The notes under the pieces are model-generated. The model did no database searches and was not told where the DNA came from. It was given only the letters and a program-made list of their open reading frames with translations. A program made the position numbers and the translations under genes. From UJ101 sp965262705 (GTDB lineage Bacteria; Bacteroidota; Bacteroidia; Flavobacteriales; UJ101), in the NCBI GenBank assembly GCA_965262705.1, contig OZ253556.1, positions 2,046,001-2,110,000 of the forward strand: a DNA stretch of 64,000 bases. The letters run 5' to 3'. Shown in pieces: positions 56,711 through 64,000 of the stretch (positions are counted from its first letter, which is position 1; every line of letters starts with the position of its first letter).

Positions 56711-58312
56711 ATGAGAATTTTAAAGATAAAAAGTATAAGTATCCTCATGATATTGGCAGTTCAAGTAGGATTTGCACAAAATGATTCTCAATTTCAGGCA
56801 GTGCCTTATGATTTCTTTAGGGGATTGATTCGCATTGCTCGAAAAAACCCTGGAAACTATTTATATCTACCGATTAAAAACTATACGTCTCCATCCGTGT
56901 ACTATCAATATACTGATGGTGAATTTAAACAAGGCGGTGCACCTGAAATTTCTTACAACTTTGGAGTAAACACCACAGGAATTTACCGCAATAAGAAAGA
57001 TTTTCTATTTTTCGGAAAGATTTCGGTAGAAAAAATATATGAAAAACAGGTGCGTTGGAATTTATCCTATGCCCAACCGGAAGACGGATTAATGCCCGAT
57101 CCAAACTATCTTGCAGTTTCAAAAGCAGGGAACTGGAATAATCAGCAATACCTTATCAACGGCGGGGTATTCATTCCTGTAATAAAACGCTTACATTTTC
57201 TATTAAAAACGGACTATCAACTCAATAAAGATTATCGAACGGAATATGATCCCCGACCAAAGATTACCTACAATCAACTAGCTTTTCACAGCGGTCTGAA
57301 CTATGATCTGTCACAAAAAAGCCATTTAAAAATCGGAGCAACTTATGGTTATACCCATATAACGAATGATATTGATTTTTCCAATCGGAATAAACACACG
57401 CCGGTTCATTACGACATATATATCAAGTGGATTGCCGGCTACGGCTCGCTTATCAACCCTTATAAGGAAGATATAATGCGCCGTTTTACCCGTCGAGGAA
57501 TCAATATAGGCTATGCTTACACTGGAGAAAAAAATCTTATTTTTGCCGATTATTCCTACCTAAATAAAAAGCAAGTTAGCTATCGTTCAAAAGCAGTAAT
57601 TGATTATAGTAATCCCTCGCAATATTTCAGCATATATAAGCCTAAAATCCATACGATTCACTTAACCGGGATCCGCCGCTTGCCTGATAGACGGTTACTA
57701 AAAATTGAATTTGAGACCGAACATTTTAAAGGAAATAATTTTCTCGAAAGCAAAAAAGGGAAAAATTTTGTGGCTGAAATGCATCAAGCGGGTATCAACT
57801 TGAGTTATGCCGAGCAGTCAGTTGGAGGATATATTCCTTTTGATCTAGGAACGAGCGCGCAGATAAAACAAGTAAAACAGCAGGATGCTTTGTCGAAAAC
57901 GTTATCGAATATTCAAAACATTAATGTGAATTTTCATGCTTTAAGGTCGTTTAATATCAATAAAAAATGGAGCGTAAGTCCATTCTTTTCTACAGGATTA
58001 TCGTATAATATTCATTCAAAATTCACCAATGGACAAGAAAATTATTTAGCTCATATTGCCGAAGACGATTATGCCGGATTAACTTTGAAAAATTATTATC
58101 GCCAACTAATTTATCCCGATAATGAATGGTTCAGCAGTAATAAAATAGATGAATCAATCGGTACAATTTTTCGTTTTGTCTCCTCAAAAAAATGGCAGAC
58201 CTTTTTCCGCATACAAGTTGGATTAAAGCAGCCGTTAGAAAAACTGAAATATTTTGAGAAAAACAAACCTAATCAATTTAATCTTCGTTTTTCATTAAGT
58301 GTATATTATTAA
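56711..58312 (+). CDS. Outer-membrane beta-barrel protein (DUF6850-like)
   Basis: A 533-residue protein with a signal peptide (ILMILAVQVGFAQ) and alternating aromatic strands throughout, such as NFGVNTTGIYRNKKDFLFFGKISVEK, ending NLRFSLSVYY. It lacks a TonB plug. I associate it with the DUF6850 barrel family from its position after the TonB receptor and DUF4876 genes and its strand pattern. It probably forms the third part of the same uptake or sensing system. Confidence 0.7.
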   Translation: MRILKIKSISILMILAVQVGFAQNDSQFQAVPYDFFRGLIRIARKNPGNYLYLPIKNYTSPSVYYQYTDGEFKQGGAPEISYNFGVNTTGIYRNKKDFLFFGKISVEKIYEKQVRWNLSYAQPEDGLMPDPNYLAVSKAGNWNNQQYLINGGVFIPVIKRLHFLLKTDYQLNKDYRTEYDPRPKITYNQLAFHSGLNYDLSQKSHLKIGATYGYTHITNDIDFSNRNKHTPVHYDIYIKWIAGYGSLINPYKEDIMRRFTRRGINIGYAYTGEKNLIFADYSYLNKKQVSYRSKAVIDYSNPSQYFSIYKPKIHTIHLTGIRRLPDRRLLKIEFETEHFKGNNFLESKKGKNFVAEMHQAGINLSYAEQSVGGYIPFDLGTSAQIKQVKQQDALSKTLSNIQNINVNFHALRSFNINKKWSVSPFFSTGLSYNIHSKFTNGQENYLAHIAEDDYAGLTLKNYYRQLIYPDNEWFSSNKIDESIGTIFRFVSSKKWQTFFRIQVGLKQPLEKLKYFEKNKPNQFNLRFSLSVYY

Positions 58313-58331
58313 TGATAAAGATAAAAACTAT

Positions 58332-58504
58332 GAGACCTTTAGCTAACGCTGACTTGTAGCTCGCTTCAAACTGTGTACTTCTAAAAAATTAAAATCCTAC
58401 ACACCCAAGAAGGTTTCTCTGGTATTTAATTGTTAGCTTTCTCTGACTTACAGTTCTTGGGCGTTGCATTGTATGGGCTGAAAGTGCTTTTGCAACTACA
58501 GTCT
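58332..58504. repeat. Dispersed MITE-like repeat, strongly eroded copy
   Basis: Starts GAGACCTTTAGC and ends CTTTTGCAACTACAGTCT; the interior AAAAATTAAAATCCTAC and GGGCGTTGCATT is still readable. It is one of the oldest-looking copies, located between convergent genes. Confidence 0.7.
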
Positions 58505-58562
58505 AAAGATCTCTTTATTAGGTATTGTAATACTATGATTAAGATGCTTTTTTCGAGCGCTG

Positions 58563-59126
58563 CTATTCTTTAATTTCACGCGTTATTTTTCCGCAATTCA
58601 ACATCTTGCTTCCAAAATATGGATTTCTTACTTCTGAATGATTGCTCAACCAAGTAGCTTTTGCCATCGGGCAGTATATTTCATACACTTTGTTGTTAAC
58701 ACCAAAAGCGTCAATAGTTGAAGCTAGGTTTTCAGACAATAATTTTAAGGAGGCTTTTGTAGTCTCTATTTTTTGTGTTACTGTTATATCGTTTAACGCT
58801 TTTACTATATTTATTTTAAAATCTATCCATTTCTTTTGCTCTGATTGGGTCAATTTACTATCATCAATTTTATTGAAAACATTTATTGCCTCTTTAGCTT
58901 TTTTCATGGCTTCAGTTACCTGATCACTCGCTAAAAGATTTACTATCTTTAAATAAGATAAATAAAAATTGGTTAGCTGTATTTTAAACTCAGGATTAAC
59001 CATATCTTTCATTGTGTCTGCAAATGAATCAGTTTTTTTATAATTAACCATTGCCTGCAACTTTTTATCTTTACAAGCAGAAAAAGTTACCATCACCACG
59101 CTTAGTATTAGCATAAATTTTTTCAT
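58563..59126 (-). CDS. DUF3347 domain lipoprotein
   Basis: A 187-residue lipoprotein (signal ending MVTFSACKD; start at ATG 59124-59126 because the frame above it crosses the promoter). The DUF3347 domain covers most of it: FYLSYLKIVNLLASD, the central helices, and the diagnostic end CPMAKATWLSNHSEVRNPYFGSKMLNCG. In other Bacteroidota such domains are found on heavy-metal efflux proteins and may bind metal through Cys, His and Met, but no such genes are next to this one. Confidence 0.85.
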   Translation of the reverse strand: MKKFMLILSVVMVTFSACKDKKLQAMVNYKKTDSFADTMKDMVNPEFKIQLTNFYLSYLKIVNLLASDQVTEAMKKAKEAINVFNKIDDSKLTQSEQKKWIDFKINIVKALNDITVTQKIETTKASLKLLSENLASTIDAFGVNNKVYEIYCPMAKATWLSNHSEVRNPYFGSKMLNCGKITREIKE

Positions 59127-59150
59127 TTCTTTTATTTTTACATTACGACA

Positions 59151-59158
59151 CAAATATA
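59151..59158 (-). promoter_or_regulatory. Probable promoter -7 box of the DUF3347 gene (TATATTTG)
   Basis: TAnnTTTG match on the minus strand, 24 bases before the start codon. Confidence 0.55.
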
Positions 59159-59230
59159 TGTAAGTATTGTTTTTATTTTAGTGTAAATTTTTGTGAAAAT
59201 TATATAAATTTTTGTAATTTATTGCTAATT

Positions 59231-59398
59231 GAGACCGTTGCAAAAAGCTTGTATTGAGTTTGCCTAAATACAACGTCCGATAAAATTAAACACTGGATCA
59301 ACCTTTTGGTTGTGAGGATTTTAATTTTTTGAGAAGGAAGCAGTTTGAAGTTAAATGCTTTCTTTTTCATACTTTTTTTTGTGTTCTGCAACGGTCTC
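59231..59398. repeat. Dispersed MITE-like repeat, compact copy (inverse orientation), plus a solo end
   Basis: Starts GAGACCGTTGCAAAAAGCTT and ends TCTGCAACGGTCTC, 168 bases. A separate right end, CTTTTTGCAACGGTCTC, follows at 59438-59454. Together they fill the gap before the rlmN promoter. Confidence 0.88.
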
Positions 59399-59490
59399 GA
59401 TACCTTTAGCTTATGCTGACTTGCAGTTGTTAGAATGCTTTTTGCAACGGTCTCGTTTAATTAAACAGCCTCTAAAAATAGAAAATAGCG

Positions 59491-59498
59491 TACTTTTG
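59491..59498 (+). promoter_or_regulatory. Probable rlmN promoter -7 box (TACTTTTG), nearly leaderless
   Basis: TAnnTTTG match whose last base is only 7 bases before the ATG. With transcription starting about 4-8 bases after the box, the mRNA would begin at or next to the start codon. Confidence 0.55.
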
Positions 59499-59505
59499 TT
59501 CAAGT

Positions 59506-60540
59506 ATGAGTAAAAAGGACCTTCGGGCACTCAATTTGGAAGAGTTAAAAACTTATTTTGTTTCTATAGGTGAGCATGCCTTTCGCGCCGAACAAGTATA
59601 TCAATGGTTGTGGAATAAAGGGCTGCATAATATAGATGAAATGAGTAATCTTTCAAAACCGCTTCGTGAAAAACTTAAAGCCGATTTTATAATCAACCCT
59701 ATTGCTATTGATCGAATGCAGCGAAGCAAAGACGGGACCATTAAAAATTCAGTAACCCTCTTTGATGGAAACAAAGTTGAATCAGTTTTAATTCCTACCT
59801 CTTCACGTACTACCGCTTGTATTTCCTCTCAGGTAGGGTGCAGTTTAAATTGTACTTTTTGTGCCACCGCCCGCCTAAAGCGGATAAGAAATCTGAACCC
59901 AGATGAAATATATGATCAAGTCGTTATGATCGATAAACAAAGTTGTCTATATTATGGACGTTCGCTTTCCAATATTGTTTTCATGGGGATGGGAGAACCG
60001 ATGATGAATTATAATAATGTAATGCAGGCTATTGAGTTAATTACTTCTGAAAAAGGACTGGGAATATCTTCTCGGCGTATTACTCTTTCTACTTCTGGAA
60101 TACCGAAGATGATAAAAAAAATGGCGGATGAAAGTTTTAAATTCGGATTGGCTGTTTCGCTACACTCTGCGCTAGATGAAATTCGTACCAAACTCATGCC
60201 TTTTAATAAAGCTTTTTCTTTAGCTGATTTGAAAGAATCTTTAATCTATTGGTATAAAAAAACACAAAGACGAGTTACTTACGAATATGTGGTTTGGGAA
60301 GGAATTAACGATACCGAGAAAGACGTAAAGGCATTAGTCTGGTTTTGTAAAATGGTCCCCTGCAAAGTCAATTTGATTGAATACAACCCTATTAGGAACG
60401 ATGCTTATTGTCAAGCTAGTGAATCGTCTATAAAGTTATATAATGATACGTTAATAAAAGAAGGAATAATTGTCAACATGAGAAAGAGTCGAGGAAGCGA
60501 TATTGAAGCCGCTTGCGGACAATTAGCAAATAAAAAATAA
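59506..60540 (+). CDS. rlmN: Dual-specificity RNA methyltransferase RlmN
   Basis: Radical-SAM enzyme that methylates C2 of A2503 in 23S rRNA and A37 in some tRNAs. The cluster motif CxxxCxxC is at Cys112, Cys116 and Cys119 (GCSLNCTFCATA), GEPMMNYNNV and SLHSALDEIRTKLMPFN are conserved, and the methyl-carrying cysteine is in the C-terminal IEAACGQLA. The length of 344 residues is normal. The ATG lies almost on the promoter, with no Shine-Dalgarno site. Confidence 0.96.
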   Translation: MSKKDLRALNLEELKTYFVSIGEHAFRAEQVYQWLWNKGLHNIDEMSNLSKPLREKLKADFIINPIAIDRMQRSKDGTIKNSVTLFDGNKVESVLIPTSSRTTACISSQVGCSLNCTFCATARLKRIRNLNPDEIYDQVVMIDKQSCLYYGRSLSNIVFMGMGEPMMNYNNVMQAIELITSEKGLGISSRRITLSTSGIPKMIKKMADESFKFGLAVSLHSALDEIRTKLMPFNKAFSLADLKESLIYWYKKTQRRVTYEYVVWEGINDTEKDVKALVWFCKMVPCKVNLIEYNPIRNDAYCQASESSIKLYNDTLIKEGIIVNMRKSRGSDIEAACGQLANKK

Positions 60541-60602
60541 GTGGTTTATTTTCTAGTCTATTTATCTTTAGGTGAACGATTATAAAGTGGTAAAATCATT
60601 AA

Positions 60603-61135
60603 TGTACCCCTCCCTAAAATCCGCTACAGTTAGAATTAGAAAATAACTGTAAATTTATGATATGAAAAAAAGTAGATTAAGCGAATTACAAATCATTAAG
60701 ATTTTGAGGCAAGATGAATCGGGCGTTTCAGTCAGGGAACTCTGTAAAGAGTATGGGGTAAGTGCCGCCACTTTTTACAATTGGAAGAGTAAATATGGCG
60801 TTATGGATGCTTCTCAGCTCAAAATGCTTTAAAAGATTGGATTGAAAAAAAGTTGTAAGGCCAGTTGACAAACGGAATAATGTAAGTTACCTAATCAATG
60901 AGCATAAGCTAAGCGTACGGCTCTCCTGTAGGCTTTTAGGCTTAAGTACTTCGGCATATTACTACCGCCCAAAAAAGACGGATGACAGCAAACTTATTGA
61001 ATCAGTTGGCCGAATTACATCCTACTTACGGATTTAACAAACTTTTTAAAATGATACGAAAACAAGGATATGGATATAACCATAAACGGGTCTATCGTGT
61101 ATACAAACAAATGAGATTAAACATTAGAAGAAGAC
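60603..61135 (+). mobile_element. IS3-family element, left-end fragment
   Basis: Outer end TGTACCCCTCCCTAAAATCC at 60603, then orfA and the first part of orfB. It ends abruptly at 61135, where a dispersed-repeat end begins. With the repeats that follow and an AT-rich stretch from 61420 to 61767 (containing a repeat scrap at about 61580-61630), it explains the gene-free interval before the sugar dehydratase gene. Confidence 0.85.
60662..61135 (+). pseudogene. IS3-family transposase OrfA/OrfB, truncated and frameshifted
   Basis: OrfA begins MKKSRLSELQIIKILRQ with the helix-turn-helix segment VRELCKEYGVSAATFYNWKSKYG. It then jumps, by an internal deletion near 60817, to the normal OrfA tail NALKDWIEKKL, read in another frame with a stop at 60856-60858. 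OrfB starts with KLSVRLSCRLLGLSTSAYYYRPKK, shifts frame near 60990, continues LNQLAELHPTYGFNKLFKM and YNHKRVYRVYKQMRLNIRRR, and is cut off by a repeat. It cannot make a working transposase. Confidence 0.88.
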
Positions 61136-61293
61136 GAGACCGTTGCAAAAAGCACTATAGCAAAAAAATGCTTGTATTGAGTTTGCTGAAATGCAACTAC
61201 AAACAAATGAGATTAAACATTAGAAGAAGACGAGACCGTTGCAAAAAGCACTATAGCAAAAAAATGCTTGTATTGAGTTTGCCGAAATGCAAC
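61102..61293. repeat. 96-bp tandem duplication of an IS/repeat junction
   Basis: Bases 61102-61197 and 61198-61293 are almost identical (one T/C difference near the end). Each copy holds the last 34 bases of the orfB fragment joined to the first 62 bases of a dispersed-repeat end. The duplication therefore arose after the repeat was joined to the IS gene. Confidence 0.9.
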
Positions 61294-61418
61294 GCCCGAT
61301 AAAAATTAAACACCGGAGCAACCTAATGGGTGTGGAGAATTTTAATTTTTTGAGAAGGAAGCAGTTTGAAGCTAAATGCTTCTGTATGTATGGATATTTT
61401 ATATTCTGCAATAGTCTT
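61232..61418. repeat. Dispersed MITE-like repeat, full copy (inverse orientation)
   Basis: Starts GAGACCGTTGCAAAAAGCAC and ends CTGCAATAGTCTT. It follows the duplicated junction and contains the ATG and GGTGTGGAG block that opens a false frame at 61287. Confidence 0.87.
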
Positions 61419-61767
61419 ATATTGCTATTGGCAGCATGCCCTAAACCAGATCAAATGTGGATCATTTTATCTGTTTTATGCTGATGACGCATTACAAAAT
61501 ACTACTTATTGATAGATTTTTACTAAATTATAAAATAAAATAATTAATATCTTTGTAAAATAAAATTTTAATTTAGTAAACCTTTGCAAAAAACACTTTA
61601 GCAACTTCAAGTCCGCGCAAGCTAAATGTCTCTTAGTATTTCTTAAAAAAATAGAGGTTATAAGTTTTTAGTACTTTTGGCTTTATTTTTTTTAAAATAA
61701 AATTTTTAATATTTATCATAATAAATGAAAGTATAAATTTTAAGTTAGATAAATAAAAATAATATTA

Positions 61768-61775
61768 TACTTTTG
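61768..61775 (+). promoter_or_regulatory. Possible promoter -7 box of the sugar locus (TACTTTTG)
   Basis: TAnnTTTG match 50 bases before the dehydratase start; a second TACTTTTG lies at 61672-61679. Neither has a clear TTG at the usual distance. Confidence 0.4.
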
Positions 61776-61825
61776 TAATAATTCATCTTATAATGATATT
61801 TTTCGCTAAGAGATTGAAATAAAAT

Positions 61826-63013
61826 ATGAATATATTATCATTAATAGGCAGAGAGAAAGAACTTTTTTCAGAGGATATTCAAATACATGATAGAGTATTG
61901 AAGAATAAGGTCTCTTCTTCACGTTTTCTAATTATCGGAGGAGCAGGTTCTATAGGGCAGGCGGTTACGAAAGAGATTTTTGCAAGAAATCCACAGAAAC
62001 TTCATGTGGTGGATATTAGTGAAAATAATTTGGTAGAATTGGTTCGAGATATAAGAAGTTCGTTGGGTTATATAGATGGAGATTTCCGAACCTTTGCTTT
62101 AGACGCAGGGTCATTAGAATATGATGCTTTTATTGACTCGGATGGGGCATATGATTATGTATTGAACTTATCAGCATTAAAACACGTTCGCAGTGAAAAA
62201 GACCCATTTACGCTGATGCGAATGATTGAAGTGAATATTTTTAATACGGAAAAAATACTCAATCAATGTGTAGAAAAAGGAGTTAAAAAGTACTTTTGCG
62301 TTTCAACAGACAAGGCTGCTAATCCTGCAAATATGATGGGCGCTTCTAAGCGTATTATGGAAATGTTTTTAATGGGGAAATCAAAGGACATTAAAGTTTC
62401 CATGGCACGTTTTGCTAATGTGGCTTTTAGTGATGGTTCGTTATTGTATGGGTTTGACCAACGAATTAAAAAAAGACAACCTATTGTAGCGCCTAATGAT
62501 ATTAAGCGTTATTTTATAACGCCTAAAGAGTCGGGAGAATTATGCTTAATGTCATGTATTTTTGGGAAAGATAGAGATGTATTTTTTCCTAAGTTAAGTG
62601 AGAATTTACACTTAATTTCCTTTGCAGATATTGCAGCAGAATATTTAAAACGGCTAGGTTATGTTCCTTTTCTATGTGAAACGGAGGTAGAGGCAAGAAA
62701 GTTTATAAAAACTTTACCACAGAAAGGGGAATGGCCCTGTTTATTTATTAAAAGCGATACTACAGGGGAAAAGGACTTTGAAGAATTTTTTACTCAAATT
62801 GAAACATTAGACATGAAACAGTTTAAAAATATTGGGATTATTAAGAATAAAGCCTATTTCAACGCCGATAAACTGCATTATTTTAAGAAGAGCATTCAAA
62901 AGATGAAAAGCAGTAAAAACTGGGCTAAAAAAGAATTAATTGATTTGTTTTTTGAAATTTTACCCGATTTTAAACATAAAGAAACGGGAAAGTATTTGGA
63001 TGGTAAGATGTAA
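61826..63013 (+). CDS. UDP-GlcNAc 4,6-dehydratase-like protein (LegB/PseB/FlaA1 type)
   Basis: A 395-residue extended SDR enzyme. The cofactor motif is IIGGAGSIGQAV, NLSALKHVRSEKDPFTLMRMIEVN is the typical dehydratase region, and the active site reads CVSTDKAANPANMMGASKR, where Met takes the place of the usual SDR tyrosine as in PseB/FlaA1-type 4,6-dehydratases. These start synthesis of modified sugars such as legionaminic acid, pseudaminic acid or bacillosamine from UDP-GlcNAc. Position before an N-formyltransferase gene suggests a surface-glycan locus that continues beyond the window. Confidence 0.85.
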   Translation: MNILSLIGREKELFSEDIQIHDRVLKNKVSSSRFLIIGGAGSIGQAVTKEIFARNPQKLHVVDISENNLVELVRDIRSSLGYIDGDFRTFALDAGSLEYDAFIDSDGAYDYVLNLSALKHVRSEKDPFTLMRMIEVNIFNTEKILNQCVEKGVKKYFCVSTDKAANPANMMGASKRIMEMFLMGKSKDIKVSMARFANVAFSDGSLLYGFDQRIKKRQPIVAPNDIKRYFITPKESGELCLMSCIFGKDRDVFFPKLSENLHLISFADIAAEYLKRLGYVPFLCETEVEARKFIKTLPQKGEWPCLFIKSDTTGEKDFEEFFTQIETLDMKQFKNIGIIKNKAYFNADKLHYFKKSIQKMKSSKNWAKKELIDLFFEILPDFKHKETGKYLDGKM

Positions 63014-63087
63014 GTTCTGATTTTTAGTCAAAAATAGTTAATAAGCATTTTATAAAAAAAATTTAAAATCGGTGGAATAAAATAGAA

Positions 63088-64000
63088 ATGTATAAAAACA
63101 ATAGCTTGATAAGAGTCGGATACTTTGCAGATGGTCCTTGGTCACATTTAGCATTTGAAAAAATAATTAGTAATAAATCTATAAAATTAGCATTTATTGT
63201 TCCTCGATTTGATACACAAGATGACACACTTAAAAAATTTGCGCAACGATATAATATAGATTATCTTAAATTCAAAAATATTAACGCGGTAGAAGCTATT
63301 GAAAAATTAAGAAAATATAAATGTGATTTGTTTGTTTCTATGAGTTTTAATCAAATTTTTAGAAAACAGATAATTAATTTATGTCAATATAAAATCATTA
63401 ATTGTCATGCTGGAAAACTGCCTTATTATAGAGGTCGAAATGTATTAAATTGGGTTCTAATTAATGACGAAAAAGAGTTTGGTATAACCGTACATTATGT
63501 AGATGAAGGAATTGATACAGGAGATATTATTAATCAAAAAACATTTCCTATAAAAAATGAGGACGATTATAAAACCTTATTATCTTTTTCTTATGAACAA
63601 TGTGCAGAAATGCTCTATAATGCAATTTTAGATATAGCTTCAGGTAATATAAAAAGTATAAGGCAAAAAGATATACATCCTGTAGGGTTTTACTGTGGAG
63701 TGCGAAAGCAGGGGGATGAAATTATTGATTGGGGGCAAACCTCCCGTGAAATATTTAATTTTGTTAGAGCTATTTGTACTCCTGGGCCGCGAGCAAGATC
63801 TTTCGTTTGCGATGAAGAAGTGAAGATCAATAAAGTCAGGGAAGTCTCTAACGCTCCTATATACAAGGGTAAAGTTGGTCAGATTTTATGTAAGACGGAG
63901 AATGGATTTTATGTAAAGACGAAAGATTCTTTTATTGAAGTTATAGAATTTGAAGGGAAGCTAAAAGTAGGTGAAGTGATGAGGAGTAATTACTTGAAAT
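63088..64000 (+). CDS. Formyltransferase family protein, 5' part (probable sugar N-formyltransferase)
   Basis: The frame starts at ATG 63088 and is open to the last base, giving 304 residues. The formyltransferase active site is seen in IINCHAGKLPYYRGRNVLNW and YVDEGIDTGDII, with the Asn, His and Asp triad of methionyl-tRNA and sugar N-formyltransferases. A C-terminal domain follows, with an FNFVRAICTPGPRA motif also found in Fmt and ArnA. Given the dehydratase gene 74 bases upstream, it more likely formylates an amino sugar than initiator tRNA; this is an inference. The C-terminus lies outside the window. Confidence 0.85.
   Translation, partial: MYKNNSLIRVGYFADGPWSHLAFEKIISNKSIKLAFIVPRFDTQDDTLKKFAQRYNIDYLKFKNINAVEAIEKLRKYKCDLFVSMSFNQIFRKQIINLCQYKIINCHAGKLPYYRGRNVLNWVLINDEKEFGITVHYVDEGIDTGDIINQKTFPIKNEDDYKTLLSFSYEQCAEMLYNAILDIASGNIKSIRQKDIHPVGFYCGVRKQGDEIIDWGQTSREIFNFVRAICTPGPRARSFVCDEEVKINKVREVSNAPIYKGKVGQILCKTENGFYVKTKDSFIEVIEFEGKLKVGEVMRSNYLK

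Noticed and set aside
60982..61302. A 106-residue gene
   Set aside because: It is the frameshifted start of the IS3 orfB run into duplicated repeat DNA.
61287..61484. A 65-residue gene in the repeat at 61.3 kb
   Set aside because: It is the same false frame that arises in several copies of the dispersed repeat.

Overview
The window looks like a chromosomal segment of an AT-rich member of the Bacteroidota, most likely a flavobacterium. The support is lineage-typical genes (PorT of the type IX secretion system, TamL-like BamA-family protein, DUF4270, DUF4876, a SusC-style TonB receptor, endonuclease I), promoters of the TAnnTTTG type, and start regions without Shine-Dalgarno sequences. I cannot name the species from sequence alone. 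Most genes are core housekeeping genes. Decayed genes and very many short repeats suggest a genome that is accumulating non-functional DNA.

Layout. 1-3.6 kb: 3' part of a peptide-binding lipoprotein gene with a probable late frameshift, a DUF423 membrane protein, bioB, and a clearly dead efflux-adaptor pseudogene. 3.8-12.6 kb (minus strand): SnoaL-like lipoprotein, gapA, pfkA, an SDR enzyme, a Nudix hydrolase, then the glycogen synthase-like / DUF4270 / glmS group. 13-18.2 kb: tsaB, NagD-like phosphatase, accA, ruvC and a GH3-like enzyme. 18.2-21 kb: a large lipoprotein gene bracketed by two unusual tandem-repeat arrays (22-bp and 66-bp units). 21.3-30.4 kb: a fused oligopeptide-importer ATPase, an MsbA-type exporter, a TamL-like outer-membrane protein, fbaA and ilvE. 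30.8-40.2 kb: etfA-etfB, menG-porT, a deacetylase-like protein with a YjjG-type nucleotidase and a secreted protein of unknown function, an isopropylmalate synthase-like enzyme, and a secreted endonuclease.

40.4-46.0 kb holds one complete rRNA operon (16S, tRNA-Ile, tRNA-Ala, 23S, 5S). The 3' end of its 16S gene reads CAACTCA where the family has CACCTCC, so the anti-Shine-Dalgarno core is missing. The inspected protein start regions likewise show no GGAGG. After it come a truncated IS3-family element, DUF3817, dapD, glmM, a secreted protein, a class III aminotransferase and an outer-membrane operon (TonB receptor, DUF4876 lipoprotein, large beta-barrel). The last part has a DUF3347 lipoprotein, rlmN, a second IS3 remnant, and the start of a surface-sugar locus (LegB/PseB-type dehydratase, N-formyltransferase) that runs off the end.

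Across the whole window lies a family of 160-260-bp MITE-like repeats with ends reading GAGACCGTTGCA inverted. I count about fifteen near-complete copies plus many fragments, almost all between genes. They alter gene fronts: two supply false in-frame start codons, one appears to supply the -33 promoter box of menG, and one sits inside an IS transposase gene and has been duplicated with it. A second hairpin repeat of about 120 bp occurs twice beside copies of the first. All functional calls are from reading translations and motifs; no database search was run.
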